From contig NZ_FZOD01000021.1 in NCBI RefSeq assembly GCF_900188345.1, forward strand, positions 1 to 64,000: a stretch of DNA of 64,000 nt, in the 5' to 3' direction. Position 1 is the first letter of the stretch; each line of letters opens with the position of its first letter. The notes beneath the pieces are model-generated. The model was given only the letters and a program-made list of their open reading frames with translations. It did not search any database and was not told where the DNA came from. Origin of the DNA: Streptosporangium subroseum. GTDB lineage: Bacteria; Actinomycetota; Actinomycetes; Streptosporangiales; Streptosporangiaceae. This document shows, piece by piece, positions 49,135 through 57,567 of the stretch. The position numbers were made by a program, and so were the translations under genes.

Positions 49135-49662
49135 TCACGGCCCGCCCGGCGTCGCGAGGCGTCCGTACAGCACGAGGGCCCAGGTGAGGCAGACGAACGC
49201 GGCCGTGCACGTCACCGCGCGGATGAGGTTCCAGCGGACCCACGTCGCCTCGAACTGCTCGCGCACCGCCGCGAGATCGGTGATGTGGCGAGGATCTCCG
49301 GCGGCGTCGAGCATGTTGTTGAGCGGCACGTTGACGGCGGCGGTGATGACGAGCTGCGCCCCGTACAGGACGACCGCGGCCAGGATCCAGGGCAGTACGG
49401 ATCGCCGGTCCTCGGAGAGGTGGAGCACCGCGGCCAGGATGGTCAGCACCAGCGCGCCGAGGAAACACACGAAGAACCAGCCGTTGAGGATCGCCATGTT
49501 GATCCGCTGCATCGCCTCGACGAAGGTCCGGTCGCTTGCCCGGCCCAGCCCGATCATGACGGAACTGGCGTAGGCGTAGAAGAGGCCCGCCATGAGCCCC
49601 ACGGTCACCGTGGCCGCGACCAGTACTACACCTCGGAATAACCCCAACATCTCATCCTCCAT
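49135..49662 (-). CDS. DUF1772 (anthrone oxygenase-like) membrane protein
   Basis: A 175-residue protein with four membrane helices (about 8-30, 58-80, 90-112 and 145-168). The loop VNVPLNNMLDAAGD matches the DUF1772 NVP.N..L motif, and EQFEATWVRWNLIRAVTCT the W..WN..R motif. The family includes anthrone oxygenase-like proteins, but most members have no known reaction. It is monocistronic, with a strong terminator just after its stop. Confidence 0.75.
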   Translation of the reverse strand: MEDEMLGLFRGVVLVAATVTVGLMAGLFYAYASSVMIGLGRASDRTFVEAMQRINMAILNGWFFVCFLGALVLTILAAVLHLSEDRRSVLPWILAAVVLYGAQLVITAAVNVPLNNMLDAAGDPRHITDLAAVREQFEATWVRWNLIRAVTCTAAFVCLTWALVLYGRLATPGGP

Positions 49663-49776
49663 GACATGAATTGAATTTCCAGCACGAAATCGGATGCGCT
49701 TCCCGCGGAGACTCCGGCCCCCCGGGCAGTCGCGAGGAAGGGCGGCGTCCGGCTCGTGCGCGCGACCGCGGTCGCC

Positions 49777-50619
49777 CTACCGGCCGCCCCAGACGCCGGT
49801 GGCGGCGGTGGCCCGCGCGTAGTCGGCGAAGTCCCGGGGCTCCCTGCCCAGGGCGCGCCGGACGCCGTCCGTCAGGTGGGCGTTGCGACCGTCCAGAACC
49901 CCGGTGAACAGGTCGAGCAGCGAGGTCGCGTACTCGGCCGGTACGCCGTGCTCCGTCAGCTCGGCCGCGTACTGCTCGGGGGAGACCGGCACGTAGCGGA
50001 TCTCCCGGCCGGACGCCGCGGCGATCTCCGCGGCCGCGTCCGCGAAGGTCAGCAGCCGGGGGCCGGTCAGCTCGTAGAGCTGCCCCGAATGTCCGTCCTC
50101 CGTCAGCGCCGCGAACGCGACGTCCGCGATGTCCTCGACGTCGACGAACGGCTCCGCCACGTCCCCGGCCGGGAACGCGATCACGCCGGCCAGCACCGGC
50201 TCCAGCAGGTAGTCCTCGCTGAAGTTCTGGCAGAACCAGCTCGACCGCAGGATCGTCCAGTCGGCGCCGGAGTCGCGCACCGTCTGCTCGCTGATTCCGG
50301 CCTCCTCCTCGCCCCTGCCGGACAGGAGCACCAGTTGCCGCACACCGCTCTCGACCGCCAGCGCGGTGAACGAGCGGACCGCGGCGACGGCTCCGGGGAA
50401 CGCCAGGTCCGGCTGGTAGGCCAGGTATACCGCGTCGACGCCCTTCAGTGCGAGTGCCCAGGTGGCCTGATCCTCCCAGTCGAACGGCGGCTCGCTCGAG
50501 CGGGAACCGATCCGCGGCCGCAGGCCGGCCGCCGTGAGCCGCTCCGCCACCCTGCGGCCGGTCTTACCCGTGCCGCCGAGGACCAGGGTCGTCTTCTGCC
50601 TGTGCGCGTTGTTTTCCAT
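49777..50619 (-). CDS. NmrA/QorB-like NAD(P)-binding protein
   Basis: A 280-residue atypical SDR: TLVLGGTGKTGRRVAERLTA gives the GxxGxxG loop, and ALKGVDAVYLAYQPDLAFPG and QLVLLSGRGEEEAGISEQTV with WTILRSSWFCQNFSEDYLLE follow the NmrA/QorB pattern. These act as NADPH-dependent reductases or redox sensors. The gene is divergent from an AraC regulator, 81 bases away, which is its probable controller. Confidence 0.8.
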   Translation of the reverse strand: MENNAHRQKTTLVLGGTGKTGRRVAERLTAAGLRPRIGSRSSEPPFDWEDQATWALALKGVDAVYLAYQPDLAFPGAVAAVRSFTALAVESGVRQLVLLSGRGEEEAGISEQTVRDSGADWTILRSSWFCQNFSEDYLLEPVLAGVIAFPAGDVAEPFVDVEDIADVAFAALTEDGHSGQLYELTGPRLLTFADAAAEIAAASGREIRYVPVSPEQYAAELTEHGVPAEYATSLLDLFTGVLDGRNAHLTDGVRRALGREPRDFADYARATAATGVWGGR

Positions 50620-50700
50620 GCCATCAGTAAAGTGCCGCGCGGTGAGACGGAACATGGTTGAGAGGCTCAGTTCCATGTTCCTGCGTCTAAAATGAGGCGC

Positions 50701-51642
50701 ATGGACGCATTCACCGGTCTTCTGGACGGACCTCGGGCCAGAGGAGCGTTCCTCCTCCGCTCGATCATGGACCCGCCCTGGTCCCTGCGCATCCAGGACC
50801 AGGCGCCGCTCACCCTTGTGGCCGTCGTGCGAGGCGAGGCATGGGTGGTCCCCGACGGGGGCGAGCCCGTGCTGCTGCGCCCCGGCGACGTCGCGATCGT
50901 GCGCGGCCCCGAGCCGTACACCGTCGCCGACGACCCGGCGACGCCGCCCCAGATCGTGATCCACCCCGGGCAGCGCTGCGCCACCCCGCAGGGGGAGGAC
51001 CTGGAGCAGGCGATGGATCTGGGCGTCCGTACCTGGGGCGAGAGCCCCGACGGCTCGACGATGATGCTCACCGGCACCTACCAGATGCGCGGGGAGATCA
51101 GCCAGCGGCTGCTCGATGCGCTGCCCCCGCTGCTGGTCCTGGCGGAGGACGCCTGGGACTGCCCCCTCGTCCCGCTGCTCGCCGCCGAGATCGTCAAGGA
51201 CGAGCCCGGCCAGGAGGCGGTTCTCGACCGGCTGCTGGACCTGCTGCTCATCGCCGTCCTGCGGGCCTGGTTCTCCCTCCAGGCGGCCGAGGCCCCCGCG
51301 TGGTATCGAGCTCACGGTGACCCCGTGGTGGGCAAGGCCCTGCGGATGCTGCTCAACAACCCGGCCCACCCCTGGACCGTGGCCACGCTGGCCGAGGGGG
51401 TCGGCGTGTCCCGCGCCGCTCTGGCCCGCCGCTTCGCCGAACTGGTCGGTGAGCCGCCGATGGCGTTCCTCACGGGCTGGCGGCTGGCCATGGCCGCCGA
51501 TCTGCTGCGCGAGGGGGACGTCACCGTCGGCGCGGTGGCCAGACAGGTCGGCTACGGCAGCTCCTTCGCCCTCAGCACCGCCTTCAAGCGCGTGCGTGGC
51601 ATCAGCCCGCAGGAGCACCGCGTGGGGGCGTCCGCGGGGTGA
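50701..51642 (+). CDS. AraC family regulator with cupin domain
   Basis: A 313-residue regulator of the same cupin-AraC type as RclR but without its two sensor cysteines at matching positions. The cupin part reads VVRGEAWVVPDGGEPVLLRP, GDVAIVRGPEPYTVAD; the HTH WTVATLAEGVGVSRAALARR and VTVGAVARQVGYGSSFALST. It is divergent from the NmrA-like gene. ATG 50701 is preferred over in-frame ATG 50692 because the domain begins MDAFTGLL. Confidence 0.8.
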   Translation: MDAFTGLLDGPRARGAFLLRSIMDPPWSLRIQDQAPLTLVAVVRGEAWVVPDGGEPVLLRPGDVAIVRGPEPYTVADDPATPPQIVIHPGQRCATPQGEDLEQAMDLGVRTWGESPDGSTMMLTGTYQMRGEISQRLLDALPPLLVLAEDAWDCPLVPLLAAEIVKDEPGQEAVLDRLLDLLLIAVLRAWFSLQAAEAPAWYRAHGDPVVGKALRMLLNNPAHPWTVATLAEGVGVSRAALARRFAELVGEPPMAFLTGWRLAMAADLLREGDVTVGAVARQVGYGSSFALSTAFKRVRGISPQEHRVGASAG

Positions 51643-51735
51643 TCCACAGCCGGGCGCGGTCACCGCGAAGGCGGTCAGGCGCTCGTCGAGGAGGCGATCG
51701 GGCGCCGCCGGCCCGGTCGCCGTTCCGTCAGGGGC

Positions 51736-52674
51736 TCAGCCGATCTCCGGACGTCCCAGCCGCCAGTAGCCCATGAAGGCGACCGACGACCGGTCGATCC
51801 CCGCCTCCTGGACGAGGTGGCGGCGGAGCAGTTTGACCATGCCGGCCTCGCCCGCCAGCCAGGCGTAGAGGCCGTCGCCGTCGGGGACCTCCGGGACGTC
51901 CCAGAGGGTCTCCACCTCGATGTCGACGTCCTCCAATGTGACCGCGCCCGTTCTCGCCGCCGTGGCGGGCCCGGTGAGCCCGGCGAGGACGCCCCGGACG
52001 GCGGGGATGAGCAGGTCGCCGTGGCGGGCTCCGTCGCGGGACAGCCAGACGACCTCCACCCCCGGCCGGACGTCGAGGGGGAGCACGTCGCCGGGGCCGG
52101 GGACCTCGAGCAGGACCGTGGCCCGCACCTCGCCGGAGAGCGCCTCGGCGATGGTGGTGACGGCGGGGACGGCCGTCTCGTCGCCGACCAGCAGCAGGTG
52201 CGCCGCCCCGGCGGGCGGAGCCCACTCCTGGCCGCCGGTGGGGCCGGGGTGGGCGGCGTTGGGACCGATCACCACGACCCGGTGGCCGGGGGCGGCGCGG
52301 ATCGCCCACCGGGAGGCGGGACCGGTCTCGCCGTGGAGCACGAAGTCGACGTCGAGCTCGCACCGCTCCGGCCGTACGGCGCGCACGGTGTAGGTGCGGA
52401 TCGGGTTCTGCAGGTCCGCGGGGAGCGCACGCCAGCGCCGGTACCAGTCGTCGCCGCCGCCGACGGGGGTGAAGCCGCCGCCGGGCAGCGGGAAGACCAC
52501 CTTGATCCTCTGGTCGAAGCCCTCGTCGGCGAAGTCGGACAGCTCCTCGCCACCGAAGGTGACCCGGACGAAACTCGGGCTGAGCCGTCGCGTGCGCAGG
52601 ACCTCCACGGAGAAGGGGCGGTAGGCGGGAACCTCCGTCGCACGCTCTAGGGTCTGATCGCTGCCGGCTGTCAT
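51736..52674 (-). CDS. Siderophore-interacting protein (ferric-siderophore reductase)
   Basis: A 312-residue FAD-dependent SIP-family protein that reduces ferric siderophores in the cytoplasm. The FAD-binding domain (~18-145) shows RLSPSFVRVTFGGEELSDFA and NPIRTYTVR; the C-terminal NAD(P)H domain shows HLLLVGDETAVPAVTTIAEA, LYAWLAGEAGMVKLLRRHLV and FMGYWRLGRPE. ATG 52674 is selected because GAAGG precedes it; ATG 52698 and TTG 52710 are in frame upstream. A near-consensus iron box lies at 52712-52730. No siderophore uptake genes are adjacent. Confidence 0.85.
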   Translation of the reverse strand: MTAGSDQTLERATEVPAYRPFSVEVLRTRRLSPSFVRVTFGGEELSDFADEGFDQRIKVVFPLPGGGFTPVGGGDDWYRRWRALPADLQNPIRTYTVRAVRPERCELDVDFVLHGETGPASRWAIRAAPGHRVVVIGPNAAHPGPTGGQEWAPPAGAAHLLLVGDETAVPAVTTIAEALSGEVRATVLLEVPGPGDVLPLDVRPGVEVVWLSRDGARHGDLLIPAVRGVLAGLTGPATAARTGAVTLEDVDIEVETLWDVPEVPDGDGLYAWLAGEAGMVKLLRRHLVQEAGIDRSSVAFMGYWRLGRPEIG

Positions 52675-52711
52675 CGCGTCGCCTTCGCTCGGGAACATCG
52701 TCGCGAGCAAC

Positions 52712-52730
52712 TTAGCTTTGCCTAACCTTA
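52712..52730 (-). promoter_or_regulatory. IdeR/DmdR iron box upstream of the siderophore reductase
   Basis: Read on the minus strand, TAAGGTTAGGCAAAGCTAA matches the actinomycete iron box TTAGGTTAGGCTAACCTAA at 16 of 19 positions. It ends one base short of the stop codon of the neighbouring CHAP gene. It predicts iron repression of the siderophore-interacting protein. Confidence 0.75.
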
Positions 52731-53468
52731 TTAATCAAGCCCGTACGGTTCACGCCGCCCGCGCTTCCTGCGGTGGCGCCCCGTCGAGGTGTGGGGACGC
52801 TGGGGGCGCAGCCTGGACAGGATGAACGTCATGCCGAGGATGAAGGTCAGCAGCGCCGCGACGGGGGCCACCTCCAGGGAGAGCGGGGATGTCCCGGAGT
52901 AGTCGGTCAGGATCATGGAACCGGGTACGAGCGCGGGGCGGACCTCGATCCGCCCCGCCGCCTGCAGGGTGGACACGTCCTTCCCCGTCGTGACGCCGGT
53001 CAGGTTCTCCTTGACCTTGCGCGGCAGCCCGTAGCCGACGACCTTGCTCTCGTCGCGTTCCTTGCGCTTGAGCCAGACCCCGTCGACGTTTCCCTCGATG
53101 GTGTGGATCGTTCCACCGTCCACCCGCTCCACGATGCCCACGTGGTCGATGCCCGTGATGTCCTTGCCGCCCGACCAGTCGAAGAAGATCAGGGCCCCGG
53201 CCTCGGGCGTCTGTGACCAGGCGCCCTGCGTCTCGAACCAGCGGGCGTGGGAGGGCGTCCAGGCGAACTGGCCGACGAATTCCTCGACGCCCGCCTGCTC
53301 CGCGGCCCAGGCGATGAACATGTCGCACCAGGGGGCCGTCTTGTACTGGGCGTCCTGGTCGACCGTGAGCGAGTACCACTCGCCGAACTTGCTGTGCAGG
53401 CCGGGCCCCTCCCGGTATCCGAGCTCCGGCTCCATGATTCTGAGCAGGTCGTCACCGATCGGATCCAT
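52731..53468 (-). CDS. CHAP-domain amidase with C-terminal membrane helix
   Basis: A 245-residue protein. The CHAP (NlpC/P60-like) domain covers about 10-150 with APWCDMFIAWAAEQAGV (catalytic Cys), GIDHVGIVERVDGGTIHTIE (catalytic His) and GNVDG. A single hydrophobic helix (about 203-222, VAALLTFILGMTFILSRLRP) is followed by an Arg/Lys-rich end. A peptidoglycan-cutting role is likely by family, with the helix anchoring it; there is no N-terminal signal peptide, so topology is puzzling. ATG 53468 gives the usual MDPIGDDLLRIME start; the frame is open to 53531. Confidence 0.7.
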   Translation of the reverse strand: MDPIGDDLLRIMEPELGYREGPGLHSKFGEWYSLTVDQDAQYKTAPWCDMFIAWAAEQAGVEEFVGQFAWTPSHARWFETQGAWSQTPEAGALIFFDWSGGKDITGIDHVGIVERVDGGTIHTIEGNVDGVWLKRKERDESKVVGYGLPRKVKENLTGVTTGKDVSTLQAAGRIEVRPALVPGSMILTDYSGTSPLSLEVAPVAALLTFILGMTFILSRLRPQRPHTSTGRHRRKRGRREPYGLD

Positions 53469-53531
53469 GGCCGTCAGCCACCCCGTCCACTCTCCTACGC
53501 CCCTCCCCGAAGGGTGGTCACCGCCCGACAA

Positions 53532-53900
53532 GGCTGGACTGTATTAGGAGAAAAATGGAAAAGTAGGGCTATTAGCGCAAATGGCCCAGCAAAAAGGCCG
53601 TTGAATACCGGATTTGATGGAGGGAATGAAGTTGGGCCTTTCATCATCTATCATCATCCGCCTGCCGAGATCATCCGCCGACGGAGATCGCACGGGCGAC
53701 TCCGGCATCCGCGTGACGGCCTCGAAGGATCTTCGATGGTGACCGCCGCCACCCGATCGGCTCGCCCGGTGCCCCGGACCGGCGGTCCGCCGCGTGCCCC
53801 CCGGCTCCTGGAGCCGGGGAACGGGCACCGCCCGGTCGAATAACATGTGATCGCACCTGTGCGGCATGTGCGACAGGGCACGAAGGCGGATTGGGTTTCT
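53532..53900. other. Intergenic region, no gene seen
   Basis: This stretch is AT-richer near 53540-53640 and typical GC after that. No coding frame with recognisable similarity. It presumably holds the promoters for the flanking divergent genes. Confidence 0.4.
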
Positions 53901-54350
53901 ATGTTCGACGACAAGACGCAGGAGACCCTCCGGCGTCTCCTGGACCTCGCCGAGCATCCCGCGACCCCGCAGACGGAGCGGACCCTGGCCATCGCGCGGA
54001 TCCGGGCACTCATCATGGTTCCGGACGGCGACGCCCGCCGGGCGCCGGTCACCCCGGCCATGGAGGCCGACCTTCTCAGGAAGATCAGGCCGCTGGCCCG
54101 GCGGGTCGACGAGGAGCTGGTGAACGAGGTGCACGGAGACCTCTACACCTTCAGCACCCGCTACCGGGTGATCGGCGAGCTCGCCGACGAGATGGCCGTC
54201 CTGCTCGAACACTGGAGCGCGGTCGTCCCGCAGAAGCGGCACCGGTACGAGGAGACGGTCAAGGTCGCCGCCGCGAAACTCGCCTACCTCCTGGAGCGGC
54301 GCGACCTGTTCCGCAAGCCGAAATGGGGCAACCGCCCCCGGACGAAATAG
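53901..54350 (+). CDS. Conserved-looking hypothetical helical protein
   Basis: A 149-residue protein, predicted mostly helical (MFDDKTQETLRRLLDLAEHP, VTPAMEADLLRKIRPLARRV, YRVIGELADEMAVLLEHWSA), with no signal peptide, membrane helix or cysteines. Codon use is normal for the window. I do not recognise a family. ATG 53901 gives the most plausible start; in-frame GTG codons lie upstream. Not linked to neighbours. Confidence 0.5.
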   Translation: MFDDKTQETLRRLLDLAEHPATPQTERTLAIARIRALIMVPDGDARRAPVTPAMEADLLRKIRPLARRVDEELVNEVHGDLYTFSTRYRVIGELADEMAVLLEHWSAVVPQKRHRYEETVKVAAAKLAYLLERRDLFRKPKWGNRPRTK

Positions 54351-54357
54351 GCCGCAC

Positions 54358-54584
54358 CGTACAGGGGCCAGTTGCTGGTGCACGGCATGGGTTTCTCGCC
54401 GGACCACCGGACGCTGTCGGTCGTCTCCATCAAGACGAACCTGGCCGGGGCGCAGGTCGCGCAGGCGATCGGCCCGTTGCGGGAGGTGCTGACCCCCGCG
54501 GGCACGAATCGGGATCGGCGGCGGTTCCTGCTGCTCACCCCGGCCGGCAGGGAGACGCCGGTCCTCACCCAGGGCACCCCCTGA
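54358..54584 (+). pseudogene. Possible fragment of a YVTN-type beta-propeller protein
   Basis: The frame reads LVHGMGFSPDHRTLSVVSIK, then later PAGRETPVLTQGTP. GMGFSPDHRTLSVVS resembles one blade of YncE/YVTN beta-propeller proteins. The remainder is degenerate and there is no proper start. Weak evidence. Confidence 0.3.
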
Positions 54585-54652
54585 CGGCTCACTGCGGACA
54601 TTTCGCGGAAAACCGGCAACCTCCCTTGAGTTTGAGCCACAGCGTGGTTTAC

Positions 54653-54688
54653 GCTTCAAACCAGAAGTTTGAAGCGCAAACTAGTTTG
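54653..54688. promoter_or_regulatory. Operators of the membrane protein/ABC exporter operon
   Basis: GCTTCAAAC (54653-54661) and GTTTGAAGC (54667-54675) form a perfect inverted repeat with a five-base gap. The perfect 12-bp palindrome CAAACTAGTTTG (54677-54688) follows directly, and TTGAGTTTGAG lies just upstream at 54627-54637. All share a TTTGA/TCAAA half site and end 12 bases before the first start codon. They are the likely binding sites of the winged-helix regulator encoded second in the operon. Confidence 0.65.
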
Positions 54689-54699
54689 AGGGTGGGCTC

Positions 54700-55329
54700 A
54701 TGGACCGGCTTGAGGACGACGAGAGGCCTCTGAGCCCGGAGGAGACGCTCCGGCTGATCGAGGAGCAGCAGGCCAGGACGAGCATGCGACTCGGCGGCGA
54801 CCCACTGATGATCTACACCTCGTGGGGAGTCGCCTGGCTGGCCGGGTTCGGCGCCCTGTTCGTGCACTACGCCTACGGTTCCATCACCCAGAACATGGCG
54901 CTGGCGGTGCTGTTCCCCCTCATGATCCTGGCCATGGCGATCAGCTCCTTCGCGCAGCGGAAGGGGGCGGCCGGCCAGGTGCGGGGCGAGTCCTCGGTGC
55001 GGGGCACGATGTACGGCTTCGCCTGGGCGTTCGGCTTCGCCTGCATGGGCGCGCTCGGCACCCGGCTCAGCCCTCTGCTGCCGCCGGACGAGAGCGGCCT
55101 GCTCTGGGGAGTGATGTCCATGACGATCGTGGCCGTCCTCTACATGGCCGGGGGCGCGATCTGGCGGGTGCCGATGATGTTCTTCCTCGGCGCGGGAGTC
55201 GCGGTGCTCAACGTGATCGGCGCGGTGGGAGGCCCCGGCCTGCACGCCCTGCTCATGTCCGTCGGCGCGGGCGGCGGGTTCGCCGTCGTCGGCGTGGTGC
55301 AGTGGTGGCGGCAGCGGGACAGGGCATGA
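54700..55329 (+). CDS. Four/five-helix membrane protein of a regulator-ABC operon
   Basis: A 209-residue protein with a cytoplasmic N-terminus (PLSPEETLRLIEEQQARTSM) and five hydrophobic segments (about 40-60, 68-86, 105-122, 138-158 and 166-196). No catalytic motif. Proteins of this shape commonly precede a small winged-helix regulator and an ABC exporter in actinomycetes; the role is unknown, perhaps sensing. Its stop overlaps the regulator start (ATGA). Start ATG 54700 lies 12 bases after a palindromic operator. Confidence 0.65.
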   Translation: MDRLEDDERPLSPEETLRLIEEQQARTSMRLGGDPLMIYTSWGVAWLAGFGALFVHYAYGSITQNMALAVLFPLMILAMAISSFAQRKGAAGQVRGESSVRGTMYGFAWAFGFACMGALGTRLSPLLPPDESGLLWGVMSMTIVAVLYMAGGAIWRVPMMFFLGAGVAVLNVIGAVGGPGLHALLMSVGAGGGFAVVGVVQWWRQRDRA

Positions 55330-55628
55330 CCGCGCCGCGCGACCTCGACCCGGTCATCCACGCGCAGGCCCGCCTGCGGGTGATGACCACGCTCAACGCT
55401 CTGGGCGAGGAGAACCAGATCACCTTCCCGGGGCTGAAGGACCTGCTCGGAATGACCGCGGGAAACCTGTCGGTGCACCTCACCAAGCTTGAGGAGGCCG
55501 GCTACGTGGAAATCGTCAAGACCCACCGGGTGCGCACCCCGGTGACCTACGTCGCCCTGACCCGTCAGGGGCGCCGTGCCTTCGAGGACTACACCGCCGC
55601 CATCCGCGAACTACTCGACCTGACGTAG
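55326..55628 (+). CDS. Winged-helix transcriptional regulator
   Basis: A 100-residue MarR/ArsR-like regulator of the short HTH_34 kind: LRVMTTLNALGEENQITFPG, LKDLLGMTAGNLSVHLTKLE as recognition helix, and VEIVKTHRVRTPVTYVALTR as wing. No metal or redox cysteines. ATG 55326 overlaps the membrane protein gene. It is followed 26 bases later by the ABC ATPase, so it probably autoregulates this four-gene operon through the TTTGA repeats upstream. Confidence 0.8.
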   Translation: MTAPRDLDPVIHAQARLRVMTTLNALGEENQITFPGLKDLLGMTAGNLSVHLTKLEEAGYVEIVKTHRVRTPVTYVALTRQGRRAFEDYTAAIRELLDLT

Positions 55629-55654
55629 AAGAAAACGTAGAAGAGGACCCCCCC

Positions 55655-56557
55655 ATGGCAGAGATCCTGGCTCGCACCATCGAGGTCACCCGGAAATACA
55701 GCGCGGTGACGGCGCTGGACCGGGTCTCCATCGACATCCACGCCGGAGAGCTGGTCGGACTGCTCGGGCCGAACGGCGCGGGCAAGTCCACCCTGGTCAA
55801 CCTGTTCGCCGGGCTGCGGCGGCCGACGTCGGGCACCGTCGAGTTGCTCGGCGGCTCACCCCTGGACCCGGTCCGGCGCCGCGGCATCGGAGTCACCCCG
55901 CAGGAGACCGGCCTGCCACCGACGCTCCGGGTCGGCGAGTGCGTCGACTTCGTGGCGGCGCACTTTCCCGCCGCCGTCGACCGGGGAGCGCTGCTGGAAC
56001 GGTTCGGCCTCGACGACCTCGTACGGCGGCAGATCGGCGGGCTGTCCGGCGGGCAGAAGCGACGCCTGGCGGTGGCGCTGGCCTTCGTCGGCGACCCCCG
56101 GCTGGTCTTCCTCGACGAGCCCACCACCGGTCTCGACGTCGGGGCCCGCCGCGCGCTCTGGGACGGGATCCGGCAGTTCCACGCCGAGGGTGGGACCGTG
56201 GTCATCACCAGCCACTATCTGGAGGAGATCGAGGCGCTGGCCGAGCGGGTCGTGGTGATCGGCGAAGGCCGGGTGCTCACCGACGGCACCATGGATGAGA
56301 TCCGTGGTCTGGTCGGCATCCGCCGCGTCACCCTGACCAGCGCAGAGCTTCCCGATCTGCCCGGCGTCCTCGGCGTCGAGCACGACGGCTCCCGTACGCA
56401 CCTGCTCACCGTCGACGCCGACGCCCTGGTCCGCGAGCTGGTCTTGGCCGATGTTCCCTTCTCCGACCTGGAGATCCGGCCCACCTCCCTCGAAGAGGCC
56501 TTCCTCACCATCACCGCACGCGAAACCATCACCGCCCGCGAATCCCAGACGGCCTGA
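55655..56557 (+). CDS. ABC exporter ATP-binding protein
   Basis: A 300-residue ABC-2 type ATPase. Walker A GPNGAGKST (about 39-47), signature LSGGQKRRLAVALAFVG (about 131-147) and Walker B LVFLDEPTTGLDVGARRALW are complete, with the H-loop SHYLEE. The C-terminal ~70 residues (RVTLTSAELPDLPGVLGVEH) are the usual drug-exporter extension. It pairs with the next permease to move lipids, drugs or peptides out. Confidence 0.9.
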   Translation: MAEILARTIEVTRKYSAVTALDRVSIDIHAGELVGLLGPNGAGKSTLVNLFAGLRRPTSGTVELLGGSPLDPVRRRGIGVTPQETGLPPTLRVGECVDFVAAHFPAAVDRGALLERFGLDDLVRRQIGGLSGGQKRRLAVALAFVGDPRLVFLDEPTTGLDVGARRALWDGIRQFHAEGGTVVITSHYLEEIEALAERVVVIGEGRVLTDGTMDEIRGLVGIRRVTLTSAELPDLPGVLGVEHDGSRTHLLTVDADALVRELVLADVPFSDLEIRPTSLEEAFLTITARETITARESQTA

Positions 56558-56589
56558 CCCACCGGCCCGTCCATCAATAGGAGCCTGCG

Positions 56590-57330
56590 ATGTCCCTTGT
56601 TCTCACCCATGCCCGATATCAGTTCCTGGAGACGGTCCGCGTTCCGATCGCGGTGATCGGGAGCTCGATCTTCCCCGCGATGTCGATGCTGTTCTTCGTG
56701 GTGCCGTTCACCGGAAACGACCCGGTCGCGGCGACCTACGCCACCGGAGCGATGCTGGTCTTCGCGGTCATGTCGGCCTGCCTGTTCACCTACGGCATCG
56801 GGGTGGCGGAGGACCGGGCCCAGCCGTGGGACCCCTACCTGCGCACGCTGCCGGCCGGTCCGCTGGCCAGATTCGCCGGGCGGATCCTCAGCGTCATAGC
56901 GATCATGGCGATCGCGATCGTTCCCGTGCTGCTCATCGCGGCCTTCCTCACCGAGGCGATGGTGACCCCGGCACAACTGCTGCTCGGCCTGGCCGCCGTG
57001 CTGCTGGGATCGATCCCGTTCACCCTGATCGGCCTGTTCATCGGTTACGCGCTGCCGTCCAAGGCCGCGGTCGTCGTCGCCCAGGTGGTGTTCTTCCCGA
57101 TGGCCGTGGGCGCCGGGCTGCTCACCGGCCCTCCGGCGGGCGCCCCGGAGTTCATCCAGATCATCGCCCCCTACCTGCCGGCCCGGGGAGCGGTCGAGCT
57201 GGTCTGGGTGGCGAGTACGGATTTCGCCCCCAACGTGCTCTCCCTGGTGATGCTGGGCGTGTGGGTCGTGGTCTTCGGCGCTCTCGCCGTCTGGGCCTAC
57301 CGTCGTGACGAGGGCCGCCGCTTCTCCTGA
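56590..57330 (+). CDS. ABC-2 type permease
   Basis: A 246-residue integral membrane protein with six helices (about 17-38, 52-72, 97-120, 128-150, 158-178 and 215-236) and the ABC-2 pattern (QPWDPYLRTLPAGPLARFAG; LPARGAVELVWVAS). It forms the exporter with the preceding ATPase, 32 bases upstream. A hairpin terminator follows at 57368-57387. Confidence 0.85.
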   Translation: MSLVLTHARYQFLETVRVPIAVIGSSIFPAMSMLFFVVPFTGNDPVAATYATGAMLVFAVMSACLFTYGIGVAEDRAQPWDPYLRTLPAGPLARFAGRILSVIAIMAIAIVPVLLIAAFLTEAMVTPAQLLLGLAAVLLGSIPFTLIGLFIGYALPSKAAVVVAQVVFFPMAVGAGLLTGPPAGAPEFIQIIAPYLPARGAVELVWVASTDFAPNVLSLVMLGVWVVVFGALAVWAYRRDEGRRFS

Positions 57331-57367
57331 GGGATGTCCGCGAAGAGGACCGGCGGAAGAGGTCGTC

Positions 57368-57387
57368 GTGGCGGGAGCCCCCGCCAC
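57368..57387 (+). terminator. Hairpin after the ABC exporter operon
   Basis: GTGGCGGG (57368-57375) pairs with CCCGCCAC (57380-57387) around AGCC, 38 bases after the permease stop. Moderately strong, without a U tract. Confidence 0.45.
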
Positions 57388-57567
57388 ACGATGTCAACGC
57401 CCATATTTGATCTACATCGTAAAGGCGCCGGGCGGTTTTTCCTGCTCGGTGGTTCTTCCTCGGGAAGACTACGTCAGACCGGAGCCGCCGCCGGTGGGGC
57501 GACGGCGAAAATCAGTCACGCGAGGGCCGAAGCGGGAAAACGGGGCCGGTCGAGGGCCGTGGCGCTG

